64,000 nucleotides of DNA from Aeromicrobium sp. Root236 (GCF_001428805.1 NZ_LMIS01000001.1:2468976-2532975); one strand, 5' to 3'; counted from the stretch's first letter, positions 1-9,514 are shown. Program-made: numbers and translations. Notes: generated from the sequence alone by a model not told the origin.

Positions 1-81
1 TGGGTCGTCGACCACCGCAACTCACCGGACGCGACGTTCGAGACGCCGCAGCTGTCGCCGGAGCAGACCCCGGCGAACTAG
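1..81 (+). CDS. C-terminal end of an unidentified gene (partial)
   Basis: Only the last 26 codons are present, ending in TAG at 79-81; the rest lies upstream of the window. The visible peptide (WVVDHRNSP... ending QTPAN) carries no motif I can assign. It is convergent with ku, and the two stop codons share the tetramer CTAG. Ku genes in actinobacteria often sit beside ligD or another end-joining ligase or polymerase gene, so that is the first guess, but this is context inference only. Confidence 0.55.
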   Translation, partial: WVVDHRNSPDATFETPQLSPEQTPAN

Positions 82-926
82 CCCGCCTTCTTCTTGGCCG
101 CCGGCTTCTTCTTGGCGGTGCTCTTCTTGGCCGGCTTCTTGGAGGCCTTCTTGCGGTCGACGCTGCGCTTGAGCGCCTCCATCAGGTCGACGACGTCGGC
201 GCTCTCGTCCTCGGGCTGCTCGCCGAACGTGGCCTCGGTGTCGAGCGACGCGCCCTGCTCGATCTTGGCCTCGATCAGGGTGCGCAGCTGCTCCTGGTAG
301 TCGTCGGTGAACGCCGTGGGGTCGAAGTCCTCCGACAGCGAGTCGACGAGCTGCGCCGCCATGTCGCGCTCCTTCTGGCTGATGCGAGGGGTCGAGTCGA
401 GCACGTCGAACTCGGGCTTGCGGACCTCGTCGTCCCACAGCATGGTCTGGAGCACCAGCACGTTGTCGCGCACGCGCAGCGCGGCGAGCCGGGTCTTCTG
501 CCGCAGCGCGAACTGGACGATCGCCGTGCGGTCGGAGTCCTCGAGGGCGCGGCGCAGCAGCGTGTAGGGCTTGAGGGCGCGCTCCTCGGGCTCGAGGAAG
601 TAGGCCTTGTCGAGCATCAGCACGTCGACCTGGTCGGCCGGGACGAACTCCACGACCTCGATCTCGTGGCTGCGCTCGGCCGGCAGTGCTGCGAAGTCGT
701 CGTCGGTGAGCACGACGGTCTTCTCGCCGTCGTCGTAGGCCTTGTCGATGTCCTCGTAGGCCACGACCTTGTTGCACACCTCGCACTTGCGCTGGTATCG
801 GATGCGTCCGCCGTCCTTGTTGTGCACCTGGTGGAGCTGGACGTCGTGGCTCTGGGTCGCGCTGTAGACCTTGACGGGCACGTTGACCAGACCGAAGCTG
901 ATGGCGCCCTTCCAGATGGATCGCAT
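78..926 (-). CDS. ku: Non-homologous end-joining protein Ku
   Basis: Bacterial Ku forms a homodimeric ring that threads onto DNA double-strand ends and recruits LigD for non-homologous end joining. The product is 282 aa, normal for the family. I start it at the ATG at 926 because the protein then begins MRSIWKGAISFGLVNVPVK, the usual Ku N-terminus; a longer ORF adds 26 unrelated residues. The central region has the C-x2-C pair typical of bacterial Ku (RKCEVC). The last 25 or so residues are a Lys/Ala-rich tail of the type that binds DNA. It is divergent from an SDR gene 76 bp away and convergent with the truncated gene at the window edge. Confidence 0.96.
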   Translation of the reverse strand: MRSIWKGAISFGLVNVPVKVYSATQSHDVQLHQVHNKDGGRIRYQRKCEVCNKVVAYEDIDKAYDDGEKTVVLTDDDFAALPAERSHEIEVVEFVPADQVDVLMLDKAYFLEPEERALKPYTLLRRALEDSDRTAIVQFALRQKTRLAALRVRDNVLVLQTMLWDDEVRKPEFDVLDSTPRISQKERDMAAQLVDSLSEDFDPTAFTDDYQEQLRTLIEAKIEQGASLDTEATFGEQPEDESADVVDLMEALKRSVDRKKASKKPAKKSTAKKKPAAKKKAG

Positions 927-1002
927 GCCTAAGTGAATCGTGCTTGATCCTCCGACGCCAGTCATCACGTTTAATGCGTACGGCGAGGGGCACGTCCCAC
1001 GC

Positions 1003-1869
1003 ATGAGTCAGGACGAATCCCAGACCTTCCCGTCCCAGCAGCAGGAGCCGCCGGGGCTGACCGGCGAGATGGACCCGCTTCCCGATCACGGCGAGGACTC
1101 CTACGAGGGCCACGGCCGGCTCGAGGGCCGCAAGGCGCTGATCACCGGCGGCGACTCCGGCATCGGCCGCGCGGTCGCGATCGCGTACGCACGTGAGGGC
1201 GCGGACGTCGCCTTCACCTACCTGCCCGAGGAGAAGGCCGACGCCGACGAGACCTCCGCATTGCTCGAGCGGGCAGGTCGCATGCACCTCGCGATCGAGG
1301 CCGACCTGCGTGATCGCGAGACGTGCGACCGGGTCGTCACCGACACGGTGCAGCAGCTCGGTGGGCTCGACGTGCTCGTCAACAACGCCGGCTTCCAGAT
1401 GGCGCGCGAGGAGAGCATCGAGGAGATCACCGACGAGACGATGGACCGGGTCTTCAAGACCAATCTCTACGCCCTGTTCTGGCTCACCCGCGCCGCGGTC
1501 CCGCACATGCCGCGCGGATCGTCCATCATCAACAACACGTCGATCCAGGCGTACGACCCGTCGAGCACCCTGCTCGACTACGCGGCCACCAAGGCTGCGA
1601 TCAACAACGCGACCGTGAACCTTGCCGGCCAGGTGGGGGAGAAGGGGATCCGCGTCAACGCCGTGGCCCCCGGTCCGATCTGGACGCCGCTGCAGCCGGC
1701 AACCCAGCCGGTCGAGAAGGTCGAGCAGTTCGGCAAGGACACCCCGCTGGGCCGCGCGGGCCAACCGGCCGAGGTCGCGCCGGCGTTCGTCTTCCTCGCG
1801 TCCGAGCGCGACGCCAGCTACGTGTCGGGCACCGTGCTCGGCGTCACGGGCGGCAAGCCCGTCTTCTGA
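1003..1869 (+). CDS. SDR family oxidoreductase, general-stress type
   Basis: NAD(P)-dependent short-chain dehydrogenase of 288 aa. The Rossmann motif TGGDSGIG lies at 48-55, NNAG follows, and the catalytic Tyr193-xxx-Lys197 (DYAATKAA) is intact. The N-terminal 40 residues (SQTFPSQQQEPPG, then a DPLPDHGEDSYEGHG stretch) are characteristic of the YghA/GsiB-neighbour class of stress SDRs, which are longer than classical SDRs. The ATG at 1003 is chosen over one 63 nt upstream because this N-terminus matches that class. The substrate is unknown. A small Rho-N-like protein gene follows after 22 bp and the two are probably co-transcribed. Divergent ku next door suggests a stress or DNA-damage setting, but that is inference. 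Confidence 0.88.
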   Translation: MSQDESQTFPSQQQEPPGLTGEMDPLPDHGEDSYEGHGRLEGRKALITGGDSGIGRAVAIAYAREGADVAFTYLPEEKADADETSALLERAGRMHLAIEADLRDRETCDRVVTDTVQQLGGLDVLVNNAGFQMAREESIEEITDETMDRVFKTNLYALFWLTRAAVPHMPRGSSIINNTSIQAYDPSSTLLDYAATKAAINNATVNLAGQVGEKGIRVNAVAPGPIWTPLQPATQPVEKVEQFGKDTPLGRAGQPAEVAPAFVFLASERDASYVSGTVLGVTGGKPVF

Positions 1870-1891
1870 CCCACGGAGAAAGGAACACCCC

Positions 1892-2152
1892 ATGCCCAGC
1901 AGCATCAAGAAGCCGAAGATGTACGAAGACCTGCGTGAAGACGGCGCGTCCAAGGAGAAGGCAGCGCGCATCTCCAACGCGGCGGCGCAGAAGGGCAGGT
2001 CCGAGTCGTCCGTCGGCCGCAAGGGCGGCAAGTCCGGGTCGTACGAGGACTGGAAGGTCGACGACCTCAAGAAGCGAGCCAAGGAGCTCGGGTTGAAGGG
2101 CTACTCGGACAAGAACAAGTCGGAGCTGGTCAAGGCCCTCCGCAACCACTGA
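1892..2152 (+). CDS. Small Rho-N/SAP-like domain protein (DUF7218 type)
   Basis: An 86-aa basic protein. The N-terminal half (PKMYEDLREDGASKEKAARISNA) resembles the conserved DUF7218-type sequence. The C-terminal half (YEDWKVDDLKKRAKELGLKG) is a short helix-extended-helix like the Rho termination factor N-terminal or SAP motif, which binds nucleic acid in other proteins. A ribosome binding site (GGAGAAAGG) precedes the ATG. Tight spacing with the SDR upstream and the membrane gene downstream suggests a small stress operon. The biochemical role is unknown; nucleic-acid binding is inferred from the fold only. Confidence 0.82.
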   Translation: MPSSIKKPKMYEDLREDGASKEKAARISNAAAQKGRSESSVGRKGGKSGSYEDWKVDDLKKRAKELGLKGYSDKNKSELVKALRNH

Positions 2153-2153
2153 G

Positions 2154-2606
2154 GTGGCCGAGTCCTCGCAACAGGGCAAGCTCGACCGCAACTGGCAGGA
2201 GCTCCTGCAGGAGCTGCGGGTCGCGCAGACTGGCGTGCAGATCCTGACGGGGTTCCTGCTGACCCTGCCCTTCACGCCCCGCTTCGAGGACCTCGAGGAG
2301 TCGCGGCACGCGGTCTACGCCGCGGTGCTGTGCTGTGCGGTCGCCGCGACGTTCCTGCTCATGACGCCGGTCGCACTGCACCGCGCCCTGTTCCACCGGC
2401 ACGCCCGGCCCTGGCTCGTCGAGGCGGCGCACCAGTCGTCGCGGTGGGGGCTCGGCACCCTCGCCCTCGCCAACGTCGGCGCGGTGTGGCTGATCCTCGA
2501 CGTCGTCGCGACCGGCTGGGTCGCGGGGCTCGTCGCCGGGTTGATCGTGCTCTTCGTGCTCGTCGCCTGGGTCCTGGTGCCGGCCCGCGAGGTCAAGATG
2601 GACTGA
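2154..2606 (+). CDS. DUF6328 family membrane protein
   Basis: A 150-aa integral membrane protein with about four hydrophobic segments: roughly residues 28-42, 57-75, 95-118 and 120-143. The soluble N-terminus RNWQELLQELRVAQTGVQIL is the recognisable signature of DUF6328, an uncharacterised actinobacterial family. The GTG start lies one base after the stop of the preceding gene, so translational coupling is likely. No function is known. Confidence 0.85.
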   Translation: MAESSQQGKLDRNWQELLQELRVAQTGVQILTGFLLTLPFTPRFEDLEESRHAVYAAVLCCAVAATFLLMTPVALHRALFHRHARPWLVEAAHQSSRWGLGTLALANVGAVWLILDVVATGWVAGLVAGLIVLFVLVAWVLVPAREVKMD

Positions 2607-2645
2607 CACGGTTTGCGCACTCGCACGGCGGGGTACCCGGCGACG

Positions 2646-3290
2646 GTGACCGTTGACGTCGAGCAGGTGCGCACCGAGTTGATCGAGTTCGGGCCGTTGT
2701 CGATCCAGTACGACTCGCGGGTGCTGCAGCCGCGGCGTTGGACGACCGCGCAGTCGGCCTGGGCGTCGGCGCTGTTGCGCTCCGCGCCGGACGGCCCCGT
2801 GCTCGAGCTCTGTGCCGGGGTCGGGCACATCGGTCTGCTGGCGATGGTCGGACAGGACCGTCCTCTCGTGCTCCTCGACTCCTCGGAGATCGCCTGCGAG
2901 CACGCGGCGGCCAACGTGGCACGCGCCGACGTGCACGGACCTGTCGACATCCGGTGCGGGGACATGGCCGAGCTCATCGGTGACGACGAGCGGTTCGCGC
3001 TGATCATCGCCGACCCGCCGTGGGTGCCGAGTGGTGACACCGGCGAGCACGTCGACGACCCGGTGCACGCGATCGACGGTGGCGCCGACGGACTCGACCT
3101 CGTGCGTACGTGCCTCGAGCTGATCGGCACTCACCTGGTGGACGACGGATCGGCGGTCCTGCAGCTGGGTGGCCTCGACCAGGTCGCCGCGGTCAGCGAC
3201 CACCTCACCGATCACCCGGAGCTCCGACTGCGACTGGCCGAGCATCGTGCGTACGACGACCGGGGCGTGCTCGTGCTGCTTGTCAGGTGA
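2646..3290 (+). CDS. Class I SAM-dependent methyltransferase (small, HemK-like fold)
   Basis: A 214-aa methyltransferase with a glycine-rich SAM loop (VLELCAGVGHIGL, residues about 58-70) and an IIADPPWVPS motif corresponding to the (N/D)PPY loop of N-methyltransferases that modify glutamine or nucleobases. The GTG at 2646 is used; an in-frame TTG 33 nt earlier has no better ribosome binding site. The 3' end overlaps the convergent GAF-ANTAR gene by 8 nt. The DPPW variant points to N-methylation, but the substrate cannot be read from the sequence. Confidence 0.82.
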   Translation: MTVDVEQVRTELIEFGPLSIQYDSRVLQPRRWTTAQSAWASALLRSAPDGPVLELCAGVGHIGLLAMVGQDRPLVLLDSSEIACEHAAANVARADVHGPVDIRCGDMAELIGDDERFALIIADPPWVPSGDTGEHVDDPVHAIDGGADGLDLVRTCLELIGTHLVDDGSAVLQLGGLDQVAAVSDHLTDHPELRLRLAEHRAYDDRGVLVLLVR

Positions 3291-3984
3291 GACGGTTGCG
3301 CTGGGCCTCGTCGATCACCGCGTGAGCGGTCGCCATGAGCCGGTCGTGGTCCTCGCCGGCGCGAGTCAGAAGCAGACGGTAGGCCTCGGCCATGTCGACG
3401 CCGTAGATCTCGGCGAGCACACCCTTGGCCTGCTCGATGACGACGCGGGTGTGGAGGACCTCCTGGATGCGGCGCTTGACCGCGTCGAGATCGACGTCGT
3501 CGACCCGCACGATCAGCACCGTCGCGAGGTCGGCGAACGCCTGGGCGACGACCTCCTCGTCAGGGGTCAGCGAGATGTCCGTTCGCCGGAACAGGCCCAT
3601 CGCCCCGAGTGACATCCCGTGCCAGCGCAACGGCGATGCGTGCACGGCGTGGAACCCGGACTCCTGCATGTGCGGCCCGAATCGCGGCCAACGCGCGGCG
3701 ATCTCGGCGCCATGGGCATTGACCGCGACGCCCGACTCGTGGGCCTGGACGCACGGCCCCTCGTCGAGCTGCGCCTGATGAAGCTCGAGCTCGACGGCAG
3801 AGTGGCTCGACGCGGCCAGGAGGTCCAGGCGACCGGCGTCCTCGACGAGGATGCCGCCGGCGTCGACCCGCAGCACGTCGGCGCTGCTGGCGAGCAGGGC
3901 GGCCAGGAACCCGGCGATGTCGATCTCGCCGACGAGAGCGGCTGAGGCCTTGGCCAACGCGTCAGCCGCGTGTGATGCTTCCAT
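3283..3984 (-). CDS. GAF and ANTAR domain transcription antitermination regulator
   Basis: A 233-aa two-domain protein. An N-terminal GAF sensor domain (about 10-165) is followed by an ANTAR RNA-binding domain (about 175-228, TRVVIEQAKGVLAEIYGVDM). ANTAR proteins bind paired hairpins in nascent RNA and prevent termination. The ATG at 3984 follows the upstream gene's stop by 2 nt and gives a normal GAF start; an ORF running 64 codons further has no family similarity. It is the second gene of a tandem pair of related regulators. The ligand and RNA targets are unknown. Confidence 0.92.
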   Translation of the reverse strand: MEASHAADALAKASAALVGEIDIAGFLAALLASSADVLRVDAGGILVEDAGRLDLLAASSHSAVELELHQAQLDEGPCVQAHESGVAVNAHGAEIAARWPRFGPHMQESGFHAVHASPLRWHGMSLGAMGLFRRTDISLTPDEEVVAQAFADLATVLIVRVDDVDLDAVKRRIQEVLHTRVVIEQAKGVLAEIYGVDMAEAYRLLLTRAGEDHDRLMATAHAVIDEAQRNRLT

Positions 3985-3986
3985 GG

Positions 3987-4700
3987 CTAGTCTCCCTCGA
4001 TCGTGAAGTCGCGGAAGTTGATGCGGCGGTCGACGATGTCCTGCGCCACGTCGGCCAAGGACGTGTTGCGCGCGAACGCCTGCGCCCGCAGCAGGGCCAT
4101 CGCGTCCTCGGTGCGTACGCCGACCTGCGCCACGATCATCCCGGTTGCCTGGTGGATTGTCGACCGAGTCGCCCACGCCTCGTTGGCAACCTGGTCGGAA
4201 CCTCCGAGGCGCGGGTCCTGCAGCAGCGCGGTGCCGACGGTGGCGCCGAGGAAGCGAGCTGACACGAGGTCTTCCTCCTGGTCGGTCCCTCGGCGATGGA
4301 GGGAGAGTACTCCGAGCACGGAGAGCTCGGCTCGTAGCGGGACCGCGACCAGCGTGCCGCGGAACCCGAGGTCGATCAGCCGGTCCGAGAACAGCGCCCA
4401 GCGATCCTCGTCGCCGTTGCCGAGCCGGGCGACCACGATCTCCCCGGAGTCGGCGGCGTCGAATGACGGGCCTTCACCGACCACGTCCTGCAGGTCGTCG
4501 AGCTGGGCCGACAGCTCGTCGGTGGCGTGCACCATCAGTCGCCCGTTGCCGGCATAGTCCAACGTCATCGACGCGCCCTCGGCGTCGAGCAGCCGACGGC
4601 CGGCCTCGCAGAGCCTGGCGGTCAACGACTCCTCGTGGTTGAGGGAGGCCAGCACCGTCGCGAACTTCGCGATAGCTCGCTGGACGTCGGTCTCGGACAT
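3987..4700 (-). CDS. GAF and ANTAR domain regulator (first of tandem pair)
   Basis: A 237-aa protein with the same architecture as its downstream neighbour: GAF at about 15-165 and ANTAR at about 172-228 (STIHQATGMIVAQVGVRTED). The sequences clearly differ, so this is an old duplication or co-recruitment. A TAGAGT hexamer (complement of 4728-4733) is a plausible -10 about 28 nt upstream of the ATG. Adjacent GAF-ANTAR genes could form a heterodimer or respond to different signals. Confidence 0.92.
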   Translation of the reverse strand: MSETDVQRAIAKFATVLASLNHEESLTARLCEAGRRLLDAEGASMTLDYAGNGRLMVHATDELSAQLDDLQDVVGEGPSFDAADSGEIVVARLGNGDEDRWALFSDRLIDLGFRGTLVAVPLRAELSVLGVLSLHRRGTDQEEDLVSARFLGATVGTALLQDPRLGGSDQVANEAWATRSTIHQATGMIVAQVGVRTEDAMALLRAQAFARNTSLADVAQDIVDRRINFRDFTIEGD

Positions 4701-4736
4701 CTGGGCCTCTCATGTGGGTGTGCCTTGACTCTACGC

Positions 4737-5540
4737 TCAGGAGTCGCCAGGCGGCTCGGTCATGGACCGGTGCACCTTGGCCGCCATGGCGTCGGGGAGC
4801 ACGCCGGCCGCTGCCGCCTGCATCTTGTTGCGCCAACCCGTGACGACGTGGTCGTCGCCGGACATCATCGCCGCGAAACCGGCCTTGGCCACGTCCGCCG
4901 GGTCGTCCTTGGGCCCTTCGGCGACTTTCGTGCCGTCCATGCCGGCGCGGTCGAAGAACTCGGTGTCGGTCGGGCCCGGCATCAGGGCGGTGACGGTGAC
5001 GCCGGTGTCCTTGAGCTCCTCGCGCAGGCCCAGGGCGAACGACTGCACGAACGACTTCGACGCGGCGTACGTCGTGTAGAACGGGCCGGGCATCTGCGAG
5101 GCAACCGACGACGTGAACAGCAACCGCCCGGTGCCGCGGTCGACCATGTCCTTGGCGATCGACCGTCCGAGGTGGACGGCCGACACAATGTTGAGCGCGA
5201 TGAGCCGCAGGTGCTCGTCGAGGTCCGTGTCGATCAGCCGGCCGTGCACCCCGATGCCGGCGTTGATCGCGGCGGCGTCGAGGGGTCGGCCCTGCTGGGC
5301 GACGAGGTCGACGACCATCTCGTTCCCGGACCGGGTCGCGAGGTCCGCGCGTACGGACTGCACCTCGGCCTGGTCGCTGAGCTCCGCCGCGATGTCGACG
5401 ACGCCTTCGTCCTCTGCGACCACCATCAGGTCGAACCCGTTGCGCACCATCTCGCGGGCGAGCTCCTCGCCGATGCCGCTCGACGCGCCGGTCACCAGCC
5501 CCAGGGGCCTGCCGCCCGGCCCTCCGTCTTCGTGTTCCAT
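4737..5540 (-). CDS. SDR family NAD(P)-dependent oxidoreductase
   Basis: A 267-aa classical short-chain dehydrogenase: TGASSGIG at 17-24, NAGIG near 93, and the active-site Tyr-Ala-Ala-Ser-Lys around 157. The start at 5540 is supported by a GAGGGAG ribosome binding site 6-12 nt upstream; the longer ORF upstream is not family-like. It lies just upstream of the ANTAR pair on the same strand, 36 bp away. The sequence resembles DltE/YqjQ-type SDRs; the substrate is unknown. Confidence 0.88.
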   Translation of the reverse strand: MEHEDGGPGGRPLGLVTGASSGIGEELAREMVRNGFDLMVVAEDEGVVDIAAELSDQAEVQSVRADLATRSGNEMVVDLVAQQGRPLDAAAINAGIGVHGRLIDTDLDEHLRLIALNIVSAVHLGRSIAKDMVDRGTGRLLFTSSVASQMPGPFYTTYAASKSFVQSFALGLREELKDTGVTVTALMPGPTDTEFFDRAGMDGTKVAEGPKDDPADVAKAGFAAMMSGDDHVVTGWRNKMQAAAAGVLPDAMAAKVHRSMTEPPGDS

Positions 5541-5692
5541 GTCTGTTTCTCCCTCTCGTGTGAGCCTCGAGTGACTGCTACCCGGTTGTCCGGGCACCAT
5601 GCGCGGGCGCGTGCATGGCGGAGCGGATTCGGGGTATGTCACCGGGTGGTGCAGCAGGTCGCCACCCCGACTGATGACGGAAGCAGGGCGCC

Positions 5693-6856
5693 ATGCCGAC
5701 CGCGCGCCGCTCAGGCTCGACCGAGCGACCCGTCCGACCCCGGGTGCGACGGGACCGGGTCAAGGTCGCCTCGGTGCCGGCCGCGCACCCGTACGTCCGG
5801 CATCTTGCGCCACTTCACGAGAACCGCGATGTGCCCCGCGTCGTGAGGCTCACGGACCCCGACCCGCGCAACCCCAGCCGGGTGACGCTGTCGAAGTGGT
5901 GGCCGCCGGTCATGCTGGAGCCGTCGTGGGTGCGCCGGCACCAGGAGGAGTTCGACGTCTTCCACCTCCACTTCGGGTTCGACGGTCACGCGCCGGCGCA
6001 GCTCACGGACCTCGTCGACACGCTGAGACGGGCGGGCAAGCCGTTGGTCCACACGGTGCACGACCTCCGCAGCCCCAGGGAAGCCGAGCGCGCGGAGCAC
6101 GATGCCCGTCTGGACGTGCTGATCCCGGCCGCCGACGCGTTGGTCACGCTCACGCCCGGCGCCGCGGCCGAGATCGAGGGGCGCTGGGGCCGGCAGGCGC
6201 TGGTCCTGCCTCACCCGCACGTCGTCAGCCTGACCACCATGGAGCGGATGCACCGGCGCCGGCACACGCCCGACCACCGGCACCGGCCGTTCACGGTCGG
6301 GCTTCGCGTGTCGAGACCGCGGCCGGGCGACGACCCGTTCACCCTGCTGCCGGCGCTGATCCGGGCCGTGCGGGCCCTGCCCGGAGCGATCCTGCAGGTC
6401 GATGCGCACCCCGACGTGCTGGGCCCGTCCGGGGGCCGGTTCGGCTTCGACCTCACGCGGCACGTGCAGCGGGCGGTCCACCGCGTGCGCGTGCGGGTGC
6501 GGGAGTTCTTCAGCGACGCCCAGCTGTGGGACTACCTCGCCGGACTCGACGCGTCGGTCCTGCCGTACCGCTTCGGCACGCACTCGTCGTGGCTCGAGGC
6601 GTGCCGCGACGTGGGGACCGCGGTCGTGGCGCCGAGCTGTGGCTACTTCGGCGACCAGGCGCCGGTGTTCCGCTTCGGCATGGACGACCGCGGGCTCGAC
6701 GAGGACTCGCTGGTCGACGCAGTGCACCGGGCGTACGAGCAGTGGCCCGTGGAGCCGATCAGCGTCGAGGAACGGATCGAGCAACGCCAGCAGCTGGCGG
6801 CCGAGCACGCCCGGATCTACCTCGGCGTGCTGGCCGGTGAGAGGTCCACGCGCTAG
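5693..6856 (+). CDS. Glycosyltransferase family 4-like protein
   Basis: A 387-aa protein with GT-B features. The N-terminal half contains [10 protein letters not shown] and [11 protein letters not shown], typical of the acceptor-side Rossmann domain. The C-terminal half has a phosphate-binding-like region and [20 protein letters not shown], which matches the donor-binding motif of GT4 enzymes (the usual E-x7-E is only partly kept). It is soluble, with no membrane segment. It ends convergently with a hexapeptide acyltransferase gene, sharing CTAG. A surface-glycan role is plausible because an acyltransferase is adjacent, but the sugar is unknown. Confidence 0.8.
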   Translation: MPTARRSGSTERPVRPRVRRDRVKVASVPAAHPYVRHLAPLHENRDVPRVVRLTDPDPRNPSRVTLSKWWPPVMLEPSWVRRHQEEFDVFHLHFGFDGHAPAQLTDLVDTLRRAGKPLVHTVHDLRSPREAERAEHDARLDVLIPAADALVTLTPGAAAEIEGRWGRQALVLPHPHVVSLTTMERMHRRRHTPDHRHRPFTVGLRVSRPRPGDDPFTLLPALIRAVRALPGAILQVDAHPDVLGPSGGRFGFDLTRHVQRAVHRVRVRVREFFSDAQLWDYLAGLDASVLPYRFGTHSSWLEACRDVGTAVVAPSCGYFGDQAPVFRFGMDDRGLDEDSLVDAVHRAYEQWPVEPISVEERIEQRQQLAAEHARIYLGVLAGERSTR

Positions 6857-7584
6857 CGGACGTACCAGCGCCGTCTGCGCCTGGCCGGCTCCGGCTTGCG
6901 GATCTCGACGAACCCGGGCTCGTACGGCTCGAGGCCGGCGTCGACCTTGGGGCGCAGCTGGCGGACGGCCTCGGCCGGATCGTCGTACGGGATGCCGCTG
7001 AGCTGGTTGGGGGAGAACCGCCACCACGCGAGCGCCTGGAGCTCGTCGCGCAGGCCGTCGGGGACACGAGGGCGGATGACCTTGGCCGGGATGCCGCCGG
7101 CGATCGAGTAGGCCGGGACGTCCTTGGTCACGACGGCGTTCGCGGCGATGATCGCGCCGTCGCCGATGGTGACGCCGCGCAGCACCACGACGTTGGCCCC
7201 GATCCACACGTCGTTGCCGATGACGGCCTGGTCGCCCGCGACGCTGCGGAACGACTGCCGGCCACCTGCTTCGGGATCGATGACGGTGTTGGCGTCGGCC
7301 GACGGGTGCCAGCCCCACGTCGAGCTGCGGTACTGGAACGCCGAGACACTGAGCCACGTCGTCGGGTGGCCGGTCGCGCCGAGCAGGCTGCCGGGTCCGA
7401 CCTCGCAGTAGCGGCCGAGCGACGCGGCCTGCGCCTCGACCTCACGGCCGAACTCCGTGAACGCGCCGACGTGGGTCTTGGAGCGGATGACGAACGGGCC
7501 GAGGAAACGTACGGGTGGCTCGACGAACAGGCGTGACGAGCCGATGTGCTGCACGTGCCTCGCGCCGCGGGTGTGCTCGTCCAC
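6853..7584 (-). CDS. Left-handed beta-helix (hexapeptide) O-acyltransferase
   Basis: A 243-aa protein with hexapeptide repeats ([31 protein letters not shown]) followed by the [15 protein letters not shown] motif of xenobiotic/chloramphenicol-type (XAT) and sugar O-acetyltransferases. It should use acetyl- or acyl-CoA. I chose the GTG at 7584 because a strong GGAGG lies 7 nt upstream; the ORF is open much further upstream without family similarity. The neighbouring glycosyltransferase suggests that cell-surface saccharides may be the acceptor. Confidence 0.88.
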   Translation of the reverse strand: MDEHTRGARHVQHIGSSRLFVEPPVRFLGPFVIRSKTHVGAFTEFGREVEAQAASLGRYCEVGPGSLLGATGHPTTWLSVSAFQYRSSTWGWHPSADANTVIDPEAGGRQSFRSVAGDQAVIGNDVWIGANVVVLRGVTIGDGAIIAANAVVTKDVPAYSIAGGIPAKVIRPRVPDGLRDELQALAWWRFSPNQLSGIPYDDPAEAVRQLRPKVDAGLEPYEPGFVEIRKPEPARRRRRWYVR

Positions 7585-7653
7585 GCGTCCTCCTCCGGTC
7601 CGGGTCAGGGTATCGACTGCCGCGCGGAGGCGCGGCACCCGCACAATGGACGG

Positions 7654-8898
7654 ATGCAGGCTCCGGAGCACGTCGTCGTGGTGGGTGCCGGCATGGTCGG
7701 GCTGTCGACGGCCTGGTTCCTGCAGGCCGAGGGTGTACGTGTGACGGTCGTCGACCGGGTCGGGGTCGCCGCGGGCTCGTCGTGGGGCAATGCCGGATGG
7801 CTTGCCCCGGCGTTGACCTTGCCCCTGCCCGACCCGGCGATCCTGGCCGGTGGCATCAAGGCGACGCTCAAGCCGTCGTCGCCCGTCTACGTGCCGGTCA
7901 GCGCCAATCCGCGGCTCCTCAGGTTCCTCGTCGACTTCGCCCGGCACTGCACGGCGCCGAAGTGGCGCGACGCGATGAGTGTGTTCGCCGAGGCCAACCG
8001 GCAGGCGTTCGACGCATTCGACGAGATCGCGGCCGGTGGGCTCGCGGAGCCGACCAAGGCCGCCGAGCCGTTCCTCGCCGCGTTCGCCTCCGAGGGCGAC
8101 CGGGACGCGCTGCTCGAGGAGTTCGACCACGTACGGGAGCTGGGCGTCGAGACCCCGGCCGAGCTGCTCGACCGCGACGCGGTGCACGCGTTGGTGCCGG
8201 CGCTCGGCGACGCGGTGACGTGTGGCGTACGCCTGAGGGACCAGCGGTTCATCAACCCCGGCCGCTACGTCAACGCGCTCGCCGACGCCGTGCGCGAGCG
8301 GGGCGCCGAGATCCGCACCGGCGTCGACGTGCGCGACCTCACGGAGTCGGCGTCGGGCGTACGTCTCGACGTAGCCGGCGGGGACGCGTTGACCGCCGAC
8401 GCCGTCGTGATCGCGACCGGCACGTGGCTCGGCTCGCTCGCGCGCGACGTCGGGGTCAAGACGATCGTGCAGGCCGGCCGCGGCTACAGCTTCACGGTGC
8501 AGCCCGAGCAGATGCCCAGCGGACCGATGTACTTCCCGGCGCAGCGGGTCGCGTGCACACCGCTCGGCGACGGGCTGCGGGTCGCGGGAATGATGGAGTT
8601 CCGCAAGCCCGGCGCGCCGCTCGATCCGCGGCGCGTGAGGGCGATCATCGACGCGGCCACCCCGATGCTGACCGGCGTCGACTGGGACGCGCGCACGGAT
8701 GAATGGGTCGGCTCGCGGCCGTGCACCGCCGACGGGCTGCCGCTCATCGGGCGTACGAAGTCGTCACGTGTGTTCGTGTCCGGCGGGCACGGCATGTGGG
8801 GCATCGCGTTGGGTCCGCTCAGCGGCAAGCTGCTCGCCGCCCAGGTGGCCCGCGGCGAGACATCGAGCCTGCTGTCGAGGTTCGACCCCTTGCGCTGA
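7654..8898 (+). CDS. FAD-dependent oxidoreductase, D-amino acid dehydrogenase (DadA) type
   Basis: A 414-aa DAO-superfamily flavoenzyme. The N-terminal dinucleotide fold [17 protein letters not shown] is at 7-23 and the [14 protein letters not shown] segment near 44 is typical of DadA-like enzymes. The C-terminal GLPLIGR...[16 protein letters not shown] contacts FAD. DadA enzymes oxidatively deaminate D-amino acids and feed electrons to the quinone pool. It could equally be a glycine or sarcosine oxidase-like paralogue. It is divergent from the acyltransferase gene. Confidence 0.88.
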   Translation: MQAPEHVVVVGAGMVGLSTAWFLQAEGVRVTVVDRVGVAAGSSWGNAGWLAPALTLPLPDPAILAGGIKATLKPSSPVYVPVSANPRLLRFLVDFARHCTAPKWRDAMSVFAEANRQAFDAFDEIAAGGLAEPTKAAEPFLAAFASEGDRDALLEEFDHVRELGVETPAELLDRDAVHALVPALGDAVTCGVRLRDQRFINPGRYVNALADAVRERGAEIRTGVDVRDLTESASGVRLDVAGGDALTADAVVIATGTWLGSLARDVGVKTIVQAGRGYSFTVQPEQMPSGPMYFPAQRVACTPLGDGLRVAGMMEFRKPGAPLDPRRVRAIIDAATPMLTGVDWDARTDEWVGSRPCTADGLPLIGRTKSSRVFVSGGHGMWGIALGPLSGKLLAAQVARGETSSLLSRFDPLR

Positions 8899-8910
8899 CA
8901 GGATGTAGCC

Positions 8911-9489
8911 ATGACTGACGCCACGCAGCGCTTCGCCCTGCGACAGAAGATCACCCTGATGGTCAACCGCTACGAGCTGCGACCCATCGGGCCGGACGGC
9001 ACGGAGGGCGCCCTGGTCGCGTTCGCCGAGCAGAAGCGCATGGCGTTCAAGGAGCAGGTGACCTTCTTCACCGACGAGTCCAAGACGCAGCCGGTCTTCG
9101 GCTTCAAGGCTCGTCAGCGGCTCGACCTCGGTGCGACGTACGACGTCACCGACGCCCAGGGCAACCCGATCGGCGAGTTCCGCAAGGACTTCAAGAAGTC
9201 ATTGCTCCGCTCCACGTGGCACCTCTCGACGCCCGACGGGCTGACCTCGATGGGCCAGGAGCGCAACGCCGCGATCGCGATCATCCGCCGGTTCGTCGAC
9301 ATCCCGTTCCTGTTGTTCCACTTCGACTTCACCGCGACCGATGGCCAGGTCATCCTGTCCTCGGAGCGCCAGCGCTCGTTGCGCGACCGCTACGAGCTGA
9401 CCGTCCCGGTGCTGCCCAACGGCTGGCAGCTCGACTGGCGGGTCGCCGCGGCGATGGGTGTCGCGCTCGACGCGTTGCAAGCCCGCTGA
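8911..9489 (+). CDS. LURP-one-related / scramblase-like protein
   Basis: A 192-aa protein beginning FALRQKITLMVNRYEL, with alternating strands throughout (tubby-like beta barrel). A C-terminal hydrophobic helix (WRVAAAMGVALDAL) matches the LURP-one-related/phospholipid scramblase-like family. These proteins are thought to bind membranes or lipids; no enzymatic activity is established in bacteria. It starts 12 nt after the DadA-like gene, so it is probably co-transcribed. Confidence 0.8.
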   Translation: MTDATQRFALRQKITLMVNRYELRPIGPDGTEGALVAFAEQKRMAFKEQVTFFTDESKTQPVFGFKARQRLDLGATYDVTDAQGNPIGEFRKDFKKSLLRSTWHLSTPDGLTSMGQERNAAIAIIRRFVDIPFLLFHFDFTATDGQVILSSERQRSLRDRYELTVPVLPNGWQLDWRVAAAMGVALDALQAR

Positions 9490-9514
9490 CGTCGGTCGGC
9501 GCTATCGTCGGGGC

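Noticed and set aside
80-170. CTTCTTCTTGGC-like repeats as a tandem repeat array
   Set aside because: They encode the Lys/Ala-rich C-terminal tail of Ku and are explained by protein composition.
22-2082. 686-codon minus-strand frame over ku and the SDR gene
   Set aside because: Arginine-rich, overlaps genes on both strands, and the true Ku frame is unambiguous.
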